Shown here piece by piece: positions 51,587 to 60,672 of a stretch of DNA of 64,000 nt (position 1 is the stretch's first letter; each line of letters opens with the position of its first letter). Below the pieces are notes generated by a model, which saw only the letters and a list, made by a program, of their open reading frames with translations, made no database searches and was not told where the DNA came from. Origin of the DNA: Lachnospiraceae bacterium (lineage in GTDB: Bacteria > Bacillota > Clostridia > Lachnospirales > Lachnospiraceae); NCBI GenBank assembly GCA_024691305.1, contig JAILNS010000039.1, forward strand, positions 1 through 64,000, in the 5' to 3' direction. The translations under genes were made by a program, and so were the position numbers.

Positions 51587-53034
51587 CCTGCCTCTCCCCT
51601 TTTTCTTTGCTCTATTTCCCTGACCATACGGTCATATTCTTTTTCATCGATTCTGTATCTGAATCTGATCATCAGGTATGCGAGCGTTATGACTATGAGC
51701 GGAACGAGGACCATTCCGAGTCTTAGGGTAAGTGTCTGTGAAGGGAGCACGCCTGAAGTATAGCCGTCAGCGAGTTTAAGGGCTTCTTCCCGTCCTATCG
51801 AACCGTTTCCGATCTGTACTTCGAGTTCGCTTATTCCCTGGCTTACGGCATATATACCGCTGACTATCAGGATCAGGGAAGCTGCCCCCTGATTAAGAGC
51901 TCCGGAGAGTTTGGAAGCAAAGGAGCGGATCGCGGAGATGATGCTGTCATGACGTTCTCCGAATCTCCACTCATCGTATTCGATCGTGTTGTTGACCATG
52001 ACTATGATGGTGAGATTAAGAAGTCCCTGACTAAAGAAGATCACAAAGCCTATTGAATTTAGAAGGATCAGGTTCATAGGCAGGATATACCCAAGCAAAA
52101 GAAACAACAGATAACATACGATCAGTATCATAAGGCATGTAAGTGCCAGTTTCATTCTGGACATCTTTTTGGTAAGGACCGGGTATACAAACTGAGCTGT
52201 AAGGGTTCCCAGACCATACATTACCGTGAATATTGTTATGAGGTCTCCGCTTCCGGAGTATCCGAATTCGAAATAAAAGAAGTTGACCCCAAGGAGTAGA
52301 AGAAGCTGCTGGCCAACGCAAAACAGAATATAAGCTATGCCTATGGCGATAAGCTGGTCGTTTCTTTTAAGTATAGTGACCATTTTCTTAAGAGATACCT
52401 GATCAGCATTGTCTTTTCGCTCATTTTCCGTGACGCCTAAATAGGTCAGTGTCTGAAACAGTACAAAAGCCAAAGCCGTGATAAGAGCTGTCACCCTGAA
52501 GGCATTTACCGCATTGCCCGCTATGACTATGGGAACTATTCCCGCAACGCTAAATTGTCCTATGCATACGAATATACCCATCAGTGTTACCAGCCCGTCT
52601 CTTTCATCGGGGTCACTCGTAAGACTGGGAAGCATTCCCCAATAGGCTATGTCGTTTATCGTATAGCTCATTCCCCAGAGAAGATATGATATGCAAAAAA
52701 AGATAACAAATCCCCACCCGGTGGGCCTTACCGTAAACATTAAGATTATGACTATGGCATTCAGTATCGCACCTGCGATTATAAAAGGCCTGTATTTTCC
52801 GCTTTTTAAATGACTGTTTTCGATTATCGTACTCATCATAAGGTCATTTACTGCGTCCCATATCATGCAGATGACCATGGCAGATGAGATCACAAAGAAC
52901 TGTGTGACGGTAAGTTTCATCGTGTATTGTACATAAGTGAGCACGAACATGCTTACCAGAGTGTAGGCAGCATCGCGTCCCGTGGCTCCGACACAGTAGC
53001 TTAATTTGGTCCTTTTACTTATCTTATTATCCAT
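51583..53034 (-). CDS. GPH-family (glycoside-pentoside-hexuronide) cation symporter
   Basis: 483 residues with twelve spans. Family features are the N-terminal K-L-S-Y-C-V-G-A-T-G-R-D, D-A-V-N-D-L-M-M-S-T-I in the first cytoplasmic loop, and N-T-I-E-Y-D-E-W-R-F-G-E-R in the mid loop. GPH members import melibiose, xylosides or glucuronides with sodium or protons. It is the first gene of the minus-strand operon with the GH3 enzyme, so a beta-linked gluco- or xylo-oligosaccharide is the probable substrate. Confidence 0.88.
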   Translation of the reverse strand: MDNKISKRTKLSYCVGATGRDAAYTLVSMFVLTYVQYTMKLTVTQFFVISSAMVICMIWDAVNDLMMSTIIENSHLKSGKYRPFIIAGAILNAIVIILMFTVRPTGWGFVIFFCISYLLWGMSYTINDIAYWGMLPSLTSDPDERDGLVTLMGIFVCIGQFSVAGIVPIVIAGNAVNAFRVTALITALAFVLFQTLTYLGVTENERKDNADQVSLKKMVTILKRNDQLIAIGIAYILFCVGQQLLLLLGVNFFYFEFGYSGSGDLITIFTVMYGLGTLTAQFVYPVLTKKMSRMKLALTCLMILIVCYLLFLLLGYILPMNLILLNSIGFVIFFSQGLLNLTIIVMVNNTIEYDEWRFGERHDSIISAIRSFASKLSGALNQGAASLILIVSGIYAVSQGISELEVQIGNGSIGREEALKLADGYTSGVLPSQTLTLRLGMVLVPLIVITLAYLMIRFRYRIDEKEYDRMVREIEQRKRGEAG

Positions 53035-53136
53035 ATTAACCCCCGAATATACGATATTATTTGCTGTGAACTGTGAGGAATAGTTTTGCTTATTTTGATT
53101 ATCATATTTGGACAGTCAAAATTATATAAGAAAACT

Positions 53137-53165
53137 TTGAAAAGTATCAAAAAACCGATACAATA
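53137..53165 (+). promoter_or_regulatory. araC-type promoter with inverted repeat in divergent region
   Basis: TTGAAA (53137-53142), 17-base spacer and ACAATA (53160-53165). GTATC-N8-GATAC (53144-53148 and 53157-53161) lies within it. The 164-base gap between the symporter and the AraC gene probably holds control sites for both. Confidence 0.45.
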
Positions 53166-53198
53166 TAAACATGTGAACCTATTTGTAAAGGAGCAGGT

Positions 53199-53939
53199 AT
53201 GAAAAGCAGATATGAGATAGTATCCATAGGGAAGACAAGGGACAGGGAGATACTTTTTGAAGAGAGGGAAACAGGCTTTACACATCTGCCTTTTAAGTAC
53301 GAACTCGCAATGTGTAATGCGATTAAGCAGGGCAATTCCGTGGAACTGTCTGCTCTTATCGACGATATCTTATCTGATGTGATAATCACCGGGCATCTTG
53401 CAGGCAGCGAACCGATGCGGCTTAAATACTGGGCCGTAACCGTCGTTGCGAATGCAATCCACTATGCTATCCTGGGCGGTCTTGATGAAACCGATGCATA
53501 TAATTTCAGCGATATGTGCATAAGAAGCATAGATGCGGCAGGTGATGCAGATACATGTATCGGTATTCTTACAGGATATGCCGGGGAGCTTGTCAAAATG
53601 GTAGAGGGTTCTATGGGTAAGTCATATTCTCCGGGCATAAAAAAGACACTTCATTACATTCATGTACATCTTCACGAAAAGATACTTATAGAAACCCTTG
53701 CCGGTATCGCAGATCTTTCCAAAGACTATCTTTGTGTACTGTTTAAAAAAGAAACCGGAGTAACCGTGCATGATCATATCATCGATGAGAAATTAAAGGA
53801 GAGCATAAAACTCATGGAAGGCGGAATGCGCCCTAAGGAAGTCAGCTTTGTCCTTGCTTTTTCGTCACAATCCCATTTCACGCAGGCGTTTAAAAAAAAG
53901 TACGGAGTTACACCGGCTGTATATCAAAAAAATATGTAG
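53199..53939 (+). CDS. AraC-family transcriptional regulator
   Basis: 246 residues. The C-terminal hundred residues are the AraC double helix-turn-helix: E-T-L-A-G-I-A-D-L-S-K-D-Y-L-C-V-L-F-K-K-E-T-G, then V-L-A-F-S-S-Q-S-H-F-T-Q-A-F-K-K-K-Y-G. The N-terminal domain is not a standard arabinose cupin and lacks spans. AAGGAGC precedes the ATG. It is divergent from the symporter-GH3 operon and upstream of the sulfoquinovose cluster; either may be its target, the divergent operon being the more usual. Confidence 0.88.
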   Translation: MKSRYEIVSIGKTRDREILFEERETGFTHLPFKYELAMCNAIKQGNSVELSALIDDILSDVIITGHLAGSEPMRLKYWAVTVVANAIHYAILGGLDETDAYNFSDMCIRSIDAAGDADTCIGILTGYAGELVKMVEGSMGKSYSPGIKKTLHYIHVHLHEKILIETLAGIADLSKDYLCVLFKKETGVTVHDHIIDEKLKESIKLMEGGMRPKEVSFVLAFSSQSHFTQAFKKKYGVTPAVYQKNM

Positions 53940-53965
53940 ATATGCACAAATCAGGGCGTGTTTTT

Positions 53966-53994
53966 TTGACGGTTATTTTACTTGAGAAATAATA
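53966..53994 (+). promoter_or_regulatory. Promoter of the sulfoquinovose cluster
   Basis: TTGACG (53966-53971), 17-base spacer, ATAATA (53989-53994). It lies about 67 bases before the GH31 start. No obvious palindromic operator was seen in the gap. Confidence 0.55.
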
Positions 53995-54060
53995 AGAGTG
54001 TGAGTACAATAATAATTAATTAAAAGTTTTAATCAAACCCAAATATACGGATATTTATAT

Positions 54061-56091
54061 ATGAGACCGGCTGCACGGAAGGGAGGGATCGACATAATCG
54101 ACTGGCATGATATTTCTCTTGAGGTAGGAAACGGTGAGAACCGTTTTGTTATGAAAAGAGGAAGTTTTAAATACAAACAGAAGATAAACTGGCGGACAAA
54201 ATGTGTTCAGACTGCTAAGTCCGATAAGCCTGAGGGATGTGAACTGACTTATACGGAAGCTCATTCGGGCTCTGAGATCAGGATCCTCCTAACCGAAAAG
54301 GATGGACGCACCGAACTTGTATGTACACCGTCCAAAGAAGCTGTGGCATCAGGAATAAACAGGTATTATCTGACACTGTCAAAAGATCCCGCAGAACATA
54401 TCTATGGCTTGGGCGAAACCTATTCGGAATTTGATCTTTCGGGACAGAAGGTAAGGATATGGGTAGCGGAACACCAGAATACTTCGAGGATTTCCAAAAA
54501 GATCATCAAAGAGAAACTGTTTGGTAAACGCCCCGATAATAAACTTCCCTTTGGTAAGTATGAATCATACTATGTACAGCCGACATTTACTTCTTCCGAT
54601 CGTTACTATGTACACGCCGATGTGTGTACCTATTCGGAATTTGATCTTACCAGACCCGACCGGATTACGATCTACACGCAGGAACCGCCGAAGATAATAA
54701 GCGAGACAGGCAAAGATTTTAAGGAAGTATCCGAAAAACTCACAGCCCTCCTTGGCAGACAGACGAAGCTTCCCGACTGGATATACGAAGGAGGGATCCT
54801 TGCTATCCAGGACTGGGTAAGGGACGGCGATTCCGTTAAGGAAGGCATGGACGGCTGCGGGAATATAGACCGCAAACTTGAAAGGATCGAAAAATACGGC
54901 GGAAAGGTATCGGGCGTCTGGTGCCAGGACTGGTGCGGATGCAGATGTACCGGATTCGGATATCAGGTCATGTGGAACTGGGTATATTCCAAAGAACAGT
55001 ATGCGGGATTACCCGAGAAGATCTCTGAATGGAAAGCTAAGGGAGTCCGGTTCCTCGGGTATATAAATCCTTTCCTTGCACTTGAAAAAGAGATATATGC
55101 CGAGGCTGCAAAGAAAGGTTATTGTGTAAAAAACGACAAGGGTGAAGATTATCTGGTCACTATAACTACATTTCCTGCCGCCATGATAGACCTTACAAAT
55201 CCTAAGGCCTATGACTGGTACAAGGAACTGATCAAGAAAAACATGATCGGTATCGGAATGGGAGGCTGGATGGCCGATTTCGGTGAATATCTTCCGACGG
55301 ATGCAGTGCTTTATAACGGAGATCCAAAGAGTCTGCATAACAAGTGGCCGGCCATGTGGGCTAAGTTAAACCGCGAAGCTATAGAAGAGTGCGGTGTGAG
55401 CGATGAGGTATTCTTTTTTACAAGGGCAGGATTTACCGGAACGGTAGCAGCTTCCACGATGATGTGGACAGGTGATCAGCATGTGGACTGGTCAGTGGAT
55501 GACGGTATAGGATCAGTGATCCCCGCAACGCTGTCCCTTGCAATGTCAGGATACGGAATAGCACATTCGGATGCGGGCGGCTACACGACGATCATGCATA
55601 TGCGCAGATCCAAAGAACTATTGATGCGCTGGGAAGAGATGAATGTTTTCTCACCGTTATGGAGAACACATGAAGGAAACCAGCCGGGTAACAATATACA
55701 GTTTGACTGCGATGAAGAAACACTTTCGCACACGGCTCACTGCCTTAAACTGCACGCGGGTCTTGGAAAATACATAAAGGCTCTGGTGCAGGAAGAAACC
55801 GAACATGGTACTCCCGTGATGCGGCCTGTTTTTTATCATTACGATGAGCCATGGGCTTATACGGAAACTACGGAGTATCTTCTGGGAGAGGATATACTGG
55901 TCGCTCCGATCCTGAAAGAAGGGGCGACCGAAAGACCGGTTAAACTGCCTGAAGGCAGATGGGTACACTTATTTACGGGCAGGGAGTATGGAAAGGGAAC
56001 CTTTGAGATAGGATCCCCCATCGGTGAGCCGCCCGTATTTATAAGAAAAGGATCACCCGTGTTTGAGGAACTGATGTCGATCATTAAATAG
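54061..56091 (+). CDS. GH31 sulfoquinovosidase-type alpha-glycosidase
   Basis: 676 residues that follow E. coli YihQ nearly throughout: L-T-A-L-L-G-R-Q, VMWNW, GGWMADFGEYLPTD and MRRSKELLMRW. The nucleophile is D406 (YihQ D405) and the acid/base D472. Of the sulfonate-site residues, Q250, Q289, W305 and Y508 match YihQ, but the arginine at YihQ 301 is Q302 here. It should release sulfoquinovose from sulfoquinovosyl glycerol or lipid. ATG at 54061 has no ribosome site; GGGAGGG lies just inside the frame at 54081, so the true start is uncertain. It is the first gene of the cluster. Confidence 0.85.
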   Translation: MRPAARKGGIDIIDWHDISLEVGNGENRFVMKRGSFKYKQKINWRTKCVQTAKSDKPEGCELTYTEAHSGSEIRILLTEKDGRTELVCTPSKEAVASGINRYYLTLSKDPAEHIYGLGETYSEFDLSGQKVRIWVAEHQNTSRISKKIIKEKLFGKRPDNKLPFGKYESYYVQPTFTSSDRYYVHADVCTYSEFDLTRPDRITIYTQEPPKIISETGKDFKEVSEKLTALLGRQTKLPDWIYEGGILAIQDWVRDGDSVKEGMDGCGNIDRKLERIEKYGGKVSGVWCQDWCGCRCTGFGYQVMWNWVYSKEQYAGLPEKISEWKAKGVRFLGYINPFLALEKEIYAEAAKKGYCVKNDKGEDYLVTITTFPAAMIDLTNPKAYDWYKELIKKNMIGIGMGGWMADFGEYLPTDAVLYNGDPKSLHNKWPAMWAKLNREAIEECGVSDEVFFFTRAGFTGTVAASTMMWTGDQHVDWSVDDGIGSVIPATLSLAMSGYGIAHSDAGGYTTIMHMRRSKELLMRWEEMNVFSPLWRTHEGNQPGNNIQFDCDEETLSHTAHCLKLHAGLGKYIKALVQEETEHGTPVMRPVFYHYDEPWAYTETTEYLLGEDILVAPILKEGATERPVKLPEGRWVHLFTGREYGKGTFEIGSPIGEPPVFIRKGSPVFEELMSIIK

Positions 56092-56106
56092 TATTGGGGA
56101 AAAGGT

Positions 56107-57588
56107 ATGAAAAAAAACAGAGAAGATTCATTTTTATCAAAATGCGCATATGGTATGGCTGATATATACGGTGGCGGCGCATTCGTCATAATCAGCACTT
56201 TCTTTACGGTATTTCTTACCAAGGCTCTCGGTATGTCACCGGCCCTTGCCGGAACGATCCCCCTTATCGGAAGAGTGTGGGATGCTATAACCGACCCGAT
56301 CATGGGAAATATCGTAGACAGAACTTCGTCAAAATACGGAGCCAAGAGATTTTATATCCTGATAGGAAGCGTGGTTTCCGCGATCACATTTTTGATGTTA
56401 TGGATGTCTACCGGGATTACAGGTACGGCAGGACAGTATACGTTTTATGTCCTTATGTACATGCTCTTTTCCACCGGATTTACGATCGTAATGGTTCCTT
56501 ACAACGGGCTTCTTCCGGATATGGTCGATGACTATGCCAAGCGTGCACACTTCGCCGGAGTAAGAACCATATTCTCAAGTTTCGGTGCGATCCTTGCGGG
56601 ACTCATTCCTACGATAATCATCAAGGACAATACCGATGCGGGCAGATATTTCGAGGTAGCCGTCATCTTTTCGGTACTCTTCCTTATCTGCATCCTTGCA
56701 ACATTCTTCGGAACATGGGAAAAGGACAAGCCGCCCGTTAAGGTACCGCTTGCCAAGAGTCTTTCACAGTCATTCAGCGTATATAAGAGTTTTTCATTTA
56801 AGATGTTTATCTGCATATTCCTTGCAGGACAGGGAGCGGCAGATTTCGTTACGGGTCTTGCGGTCTACTATGTGGACGATGTGTTAAATGCATATTCCGG
56901 AGGCAGATTTACGATTCTTATGGGAGTGCTGCTTCTTGCACAGTTTGCGGGAACGATCATATTCTCCACGGTCATAAGAAAAACCAGCAAGAAACTTCCG
57001 ATACTCGTCGGTTTCCCGATAAGGATAGTTGCGACCATAGCGCTTCTTGCATTTTCATATGAAGGAGCAGCCGACAATACGGCGGGCTTTGCTATCATCC
57101 TGATCCTTTCATTCATCATTGGCGTAGGCATGGCGGCATCATCCGTAAGTATATATGCGATCCTCTCGGACATGGCAGATGTGGACGAACTGATATCTTC
57201 CATAAGCAGACCCGGTACCGTTTCGGGAATGGCTACATTTGTGCGTAAGATCGCTACAGGCTTAAGCTCGACCATAATCGGCCTGTTGCTTGCAATGGTA
57301 GGTTATGACGAGAACCTGGCAGCAGGCAAGTTAAGACAGTCGGCATCGACTCAGGCGGGTATCGCACAGCTTTATGTCTGGATACCTATCCTTATGATGG
57401 TACTTACGATAATCTTTGCCGTGATATTCCCTATGAACAAAAAGGAATATGACGTGATCAAAAAAGATATAAACCGCAGGAAGGGTGAAGACACATCCGT
57501 TCCTACCGATGAAGAAAAAGCGATATGCGAAAAGGTTACCGGATTTAAATACGATGACCTTTGGAAAAAAGAAAACGCAATAAAATAA
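56107..57588 (+). CDS. GPH-family cation symporter, probable sulfoquinovose/sulfoquinovoside importer
   Basis: 493 residues with twelve spans. S-K-C-A-Y-G-M-A-D-I-Y-G-G-G-A near the start, DAITDPIMGNIVDRTSSKYG in loop 2-3 and D-M-A-D-V-D-E-L-I-S near residue 360 are GPH signatures. The YihO and YihP transporters of the E. coli sulfoglycolysis operon belong to the same family. It lies 15 bases after the GH31 gene, in one operon. Substrate assignment rests on position; a glycoside other than sulfoquinovoside is possible. Confidence 0.82.
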   Translation: MKKNREDSFLSKCAYGMADIYGGGAFVIISTFFTVFLTKALGMSPALAGTIPLIGRVWDAITDPIMGNIVDRTSSKYGAKRFYILIGSVVSAITFLMLWMSTGITGTAGQYTFYVLMYMLFSTGFTIVMVPYNGLLPDMVDDYAKRAHFAGVRTIFSSFGAILAGLIPTIIIKDNTDAGRYFEVAVIFSVLFLICILATFFGTWEKDKPPVKVPLAKSLSQSFSVYKSFSFKMFICIFLAGQGAADFVTGLAVYYVDDVLNAYSGGRFTILMGVLLLAQFAGTIIFSTVIRKTSKKLPILVGFPIRIVATIALLAFSYEGAADNTAGFAIILILSFIIGVGMAASSVSIYAILSDMADVDELISSISRPGTVSGMATFVRKIATGLSSTIIGLLLAMVGYDENLAAGKLRQSASTQAGIAQLYVWIPILMMVLTIIFAVIFPMNKKEYDVIKKDINRRKGEDTSVPTDEEKAICEKVTGFKYDDLWKKENAIK

Positions 57589-57595
57589 AGGGAAC

Positions 57596-59023
57596 ATGAT
57601 GAAAAGCAAGACTAAACTAATCCACTTGATCGCAGGTCCGTTACTTTTTGCAACAGTCACACTGGCATTCGGAAAGACAGGTGTCATTGATCTTAAAGCA
57701 GCCGAAGGACTGGGAACCTGCATGTGGATGATCTACTGGTGGGTGACCAGACCGGTGGATATAACGGTTACCGCACTTTTGCCGGTAGTTATAAATGCGG
57801 TATTCGGCATAGTTTCGATGGATACGGTAATATCCCAGTATTCGTCAGGCAGCATAATCCTGATCTTCGGCTCCTGCCTTTTGACGGCACCATGGAGCGA
57901 GATAGGACTTGATAAAAGAATATCTTTAAAGGCTCTGTCACTCATAGGACCATCCATGAGATCACAGATAACAGTGTGGCTTCTTGCGGCTATAGTTTTA
58001 TCCAATATGATGCCAAATGTTGTAGTGGTTGCGATATTTACACCCATCGCTGTATCAATGCTCATGGCAGCAGGCTATGAAGATATAAGCAAGTGTGAGG
58101 CAGCAACGCCTATCCTTTGTGCGATCGCATGGGGCTCACAGGTCGGCGGAGCAGGGACTCCGCTCGGTGGTGCGATGAACATTACCGCGATAGCATTTAT
58201 CGAAGAGTATACCGGACATGAGTTCATGTATATAGACTGGCTTATCAGAATGCTTCCGTATACACTCATTGCGACCGCAGTGGTACTTCTTGCGATGTTG
58301 CTTAAGCCGATGAAGGTCAGTTCCCTGACCGGAACAAAAGAGTATTTTGAACGCTGCTATGCAGAACTCGGTCCGATGAAAAAAGATGAAAAGATAAGCC
58401 TGGTACTGTTTGTGGCTGCGATGCTCGGGTCATTCTTAAGACCCTTGTATGCGGATATTTTACCGGGGCTGGTTCCGGCGTATCTGTTTCTGATCCTCGG
58501 ATTTGCCAATTTTATCATCGTATCCGCGGAAAAAAAGAAAATGCTCCTCACATGGGAAAAAGCACAGACGGAAGTCATGTGGGGAATGCTGCTCCTTTTT
58601 GCCGGTGGTCTGGCTCTCGGACAGATCCTTACCGGATCAGGGGCAAATGACACCATAGCAGATCTTTTGTCAGGAGCAAATTTACAGGGTGGACTCGGGA
58701 CAATAATAATGTTTGCACTGTTTGCATCACTTGTCTCGGAGATGACCAACTCAACGGTATCTGCAGCGGTGACTCTTCCGATAGTGATCGGAGTGACAGA
58801 CAAACTTGGATTAAATGCCATCCCTTATATTTTTACGACAGCGATGGCTATGAACTTTGAATCGTTACTTCCCGTCAGTGTTCGTGCAATTTCGGTTTCA
58901 TACGGACTTGATCCGTCAAAACTGTTAAAAAACGGGCTTATAGTAGCCGCACTTCGCGTTATCACCGCGATAGCAGTCGGATATGTGACCATGCTTATAT
59001 GGCCCGGATTCGGAACGTTGTAA
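57596..59023 (+). CDS. SLC13/DASS-family anion transporter, probable sulfonate exporter
   Basis: 475 residues with about eleven spans. The family's two anion/sodium hairpins appear as S-N-M-M-P-N-V-V-V near residue 140 with G-G-A-G-T-P-L-G-G-A, and S-E-M-T-N-S-T-V-S-A-A near residue 380. SLC13 proteins carry dicarboxylates and sulfate. In this cluster the organosulfonate end-product must leave the cell, and no TauE-type exporter is visible, so this gene is the candidate; import is the alternative. Starts at 57596 and 57599 are both possible. The gene follows the GPH transporter by eight bases. Confidence 0.8.
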   Translation: MMKSKTKLIHLIAGPLLFATVTLAFGKTGVIDLKAAEGLGTCMWMIYWWVTRPVDITVTALLPVVINAVFGIVSMDTVISQYSSGSIILIFGSCLLTAPWSEIGLDKRISLKALSLIGPSMRSQITVWLLAAIVLSNMMPNVVVVAIFTPIAVSMLMAAGYEDISKCEAATPILCAIAWGSQVGGAGTPLGGAMNITAIAFIEEYTGHEFMYIDWLIRMLPYTLIATAVVLLAMLLKPMKVSSLTGTKEYFERCYAELGPMKKDEKISLVLFVAAMLGSFLRPLYADILPGLVPAYLFLILGFANFIIVSAEKKKMLLTWEKAQTEVMWGMLLLFAGGLALGQILTGSGANDTIADLLSGANLQGGLGTIIMFALFASLVSEMTNSTVSAAVTLPIVIGVTDKLGLNAIPYIFTTAMAMNFESLLPVSVRAISVSYGLDPSKLLKNGLIVAALRVITAIAVGYVTMLIWPGFGTL

Positions 59024-59100
59024 AGCCTGTGCTAAATACGCATAACACAGGAGTACATATAAAAAAACATTTACTCAAAATCGTTTAGGAGGCGAATATT

Positions 59101-59787
59101 ATGAAATTCTTTTTGGACAGTGCAAAATTGGATGAGATCGATAAGGCTTATCATTCTTTCGGTATCGACGGCGTGACTACCAATCCCCGTCATATCATGG
59201 TGAGCGGGAAGCCTTTTATGACCGCGATAAAGGACATAGCAGGCTGGATAGAAAAAGAGGGTATCACGGGTGTGGATAAGTTTCCCGTTTCGGTGGAGAT
59301 CAACCCTCATCTTGACGATACCGAAGAAATGCTTAAGATGGCCAGGGAAGTAGCAAAGATAAGCCCTAACTTCGTTATCAAGATACCGGCGATCGAATCG
59401 GGTATATCCGCAGCCAGGATACTTGAGCAGGAAGGAATAAGGACCAACGTAACACTAGTCTTTTCACCCGCACAGGCCATACTTCCCGCAAAGAACGGAT
59501 CCTTGTTCGTATCTCCCTTCATAGGCTGGAAGGAAGCAAACGGTGAAGACTGCAAACAGTATATACAGGACATAGTTACCATATATAAAAATTACGGTTA
59601 TTACGGCAAGACGGGTATCATCTGTGCTGCCATACGTACACCCAAGCAGATAGCGGACTGCGCAGTTGCAGGTGCAGATATAGTCACAACGGGACTTGCG
59701 GTTTATGAAGACTGCATGAAGCATGCATATACCACACAGGGCTTAAAGACCTTCTGTGACGCCTGGGATAATACCGCAAAAGATTGA
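59101..59787 (+). CDS. Class I transaldolase-like, probable sulfofructose transaldolase
   Basis: 228 residues, the size of the short transaldolase / fructose-6-phosphate aldolase group. The Schiff-base lysine is K94 in F-V-I-K-I-P-A. T-N-V-T-L-V-F-S-P-A-Q-A matches the substrate loop. The phosphate-binding segment of ordinary enzymes, S-P-F-V-G-R, reads S-P-F-I-G-W here, removing the arginine that holds phosphate, as expected if the substrate carries a sulfonate. It would cleave 6-deoxy-6-sulfofructose to sulfolactaldehyde and pass the C3 unit to glyceraldehyde-3-phosphate or erythrose-4-phosphate. AGGAGG lies before the ATG. Symbol withheld as no search was run. Confidence 0.82.
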   Translation: MKFFLDSAKLDEIDKAYHSFGIDGVTTNPRHIMVSGKPFMTAIKDIAGWIEKEGITGVDKFPVSVEINPHLDDTEEMLKMAREVAKISPNFVIKIPAIESGISAARILEQEGIRTNVTLVFSPAQAILPAKNGSLFVSPFIGWKEANGEDCKQYIQDIVTIYKNYGYYGKTGIICAAIRTPKQIADCAVAGADIVTTGLAVYEDCMKHAYTTQGLKTFCDAWDNTAKD

Positions 59788-59808
59788 TACAGCCGAAAGG
59801 AGAATACG

Positions 59809-60666
59809 ATGAAGATAGGTTTTATAGGACTCGGTATAATGGGCGAGTCCATGTGTGAGAATATAGTAAAAAAACATGACGACAAGGTATATGCTTTTGA
59901 TTTTGTCAAAGAAAAGGTGGATCTGCTCGCATCCAAAGGTGCGGTAGCCTGTGAGAACTCAAAAGAGCTTGCCCGTAACTGTGATGTGATAATCTCGATG
60001 GTACCGAAGAGTGAGCATTCACGTGCGGTATATGAAGGCATACTTGATGAACTGGGCGAGGGTAAATTCTGTATCGATATGAGCACGATAGATCCGAGTG
60101 TGTCCGTTGAGATATCCAAGATGGTCAAAAAGACGGGCGCACATTTTATAGATGCTCCGGTAGTTAAGAGTAAACCGGCGGCTATAGCAGGAACCCTTGG
60201 AATATATGTCGGCGGAAGCAAAGAAGATTTTGAAAAGGCTTATCCGATACTTAAATACATGGGTGAGAATGTTGTACGCATGGGTGATAACGGTAAAGGT
60301 CTTGTCATGAAGATCTGCCACAATGCTCTTGTGTCACAGATACAGAACGGAGTCAACGAAACGATCACTCTTGCAAAAGCAAACGGTATAACGATACCTG
60401 CATTTGCCGAAGCCATTTCATACGGCGGCGGTCAGAATTTCTATCTTGACGGACAGGCTCCCAAGCTTGAAGCGGAGGATTATTCAACTGCTTTTTCGAT
60501 AGAAAACATGGCTAAGGATGTTAATATATGCTGTAATCTGGCTAAAGAATGTGGAGTATCCATGCCGGGTGAAGAAAATGCCGCAAGAGTCTATCAGACC
60601 GCACTTGATAAAGGCATGGGCAAGGAAGATTTCAGGGCAACGATCAAGGTTGTAAGGGAGCAGTAA
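59809..60666 (+). CDS. 3-hydroxyisobutyrate-dehydrogenase-family reductase, probable sulfolactaldehyde reductase
   Basis: 285 residues. The N-terminal NAD(P) fold has G-F-I-G-L-G-I-M-G. The catalytic lysine is K168 in M-K-I-C-H-N with N172. The substrate loop D-A-P-V-V-K-S-K-P-A-A-I-A-G-T-L corresponds to YihU D-V-P-V-G-R-T-S-A-N-A-I-T-G-T-L, whose basic residue helps bind the sulfonate; the basic residue here is K120. That fits reduction of sulfolactaldehyde to 2,3-dihydroxypropane-1-sulfonate. Tartronate semialdehyde reductase is the alternative but lacks context. AAGGAG precedes the ATG; it follows the transaldolase gene by 21 bases. Confidence 0.83.
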   Translation: MKIGFIGLGIMGESMCENIVKKHDDKVYAFDFVKEKVDLLASKGAVACENSKELARNCDVIISMVPKSEHSRAVYEGILDELGEGKFCIDMSTIDPSVSVEISKMVKKTGAHFIDAPVVKSKPAAIAGTLGIYVGGSKEDFEKAYPILKYMGENVVRMGDNGKGLVMKICHNALVSQIQNGVNETITLAKANGITIPAFAEAISYGGGQNFYLDGQAPKLEAEDYSTAFSIENMAKDVNICCNLAKECGVSMPGEENAARVYQTALDKGMGKEDFRATIKVVREQ

Positions 60667-60672
60667 AAGATC

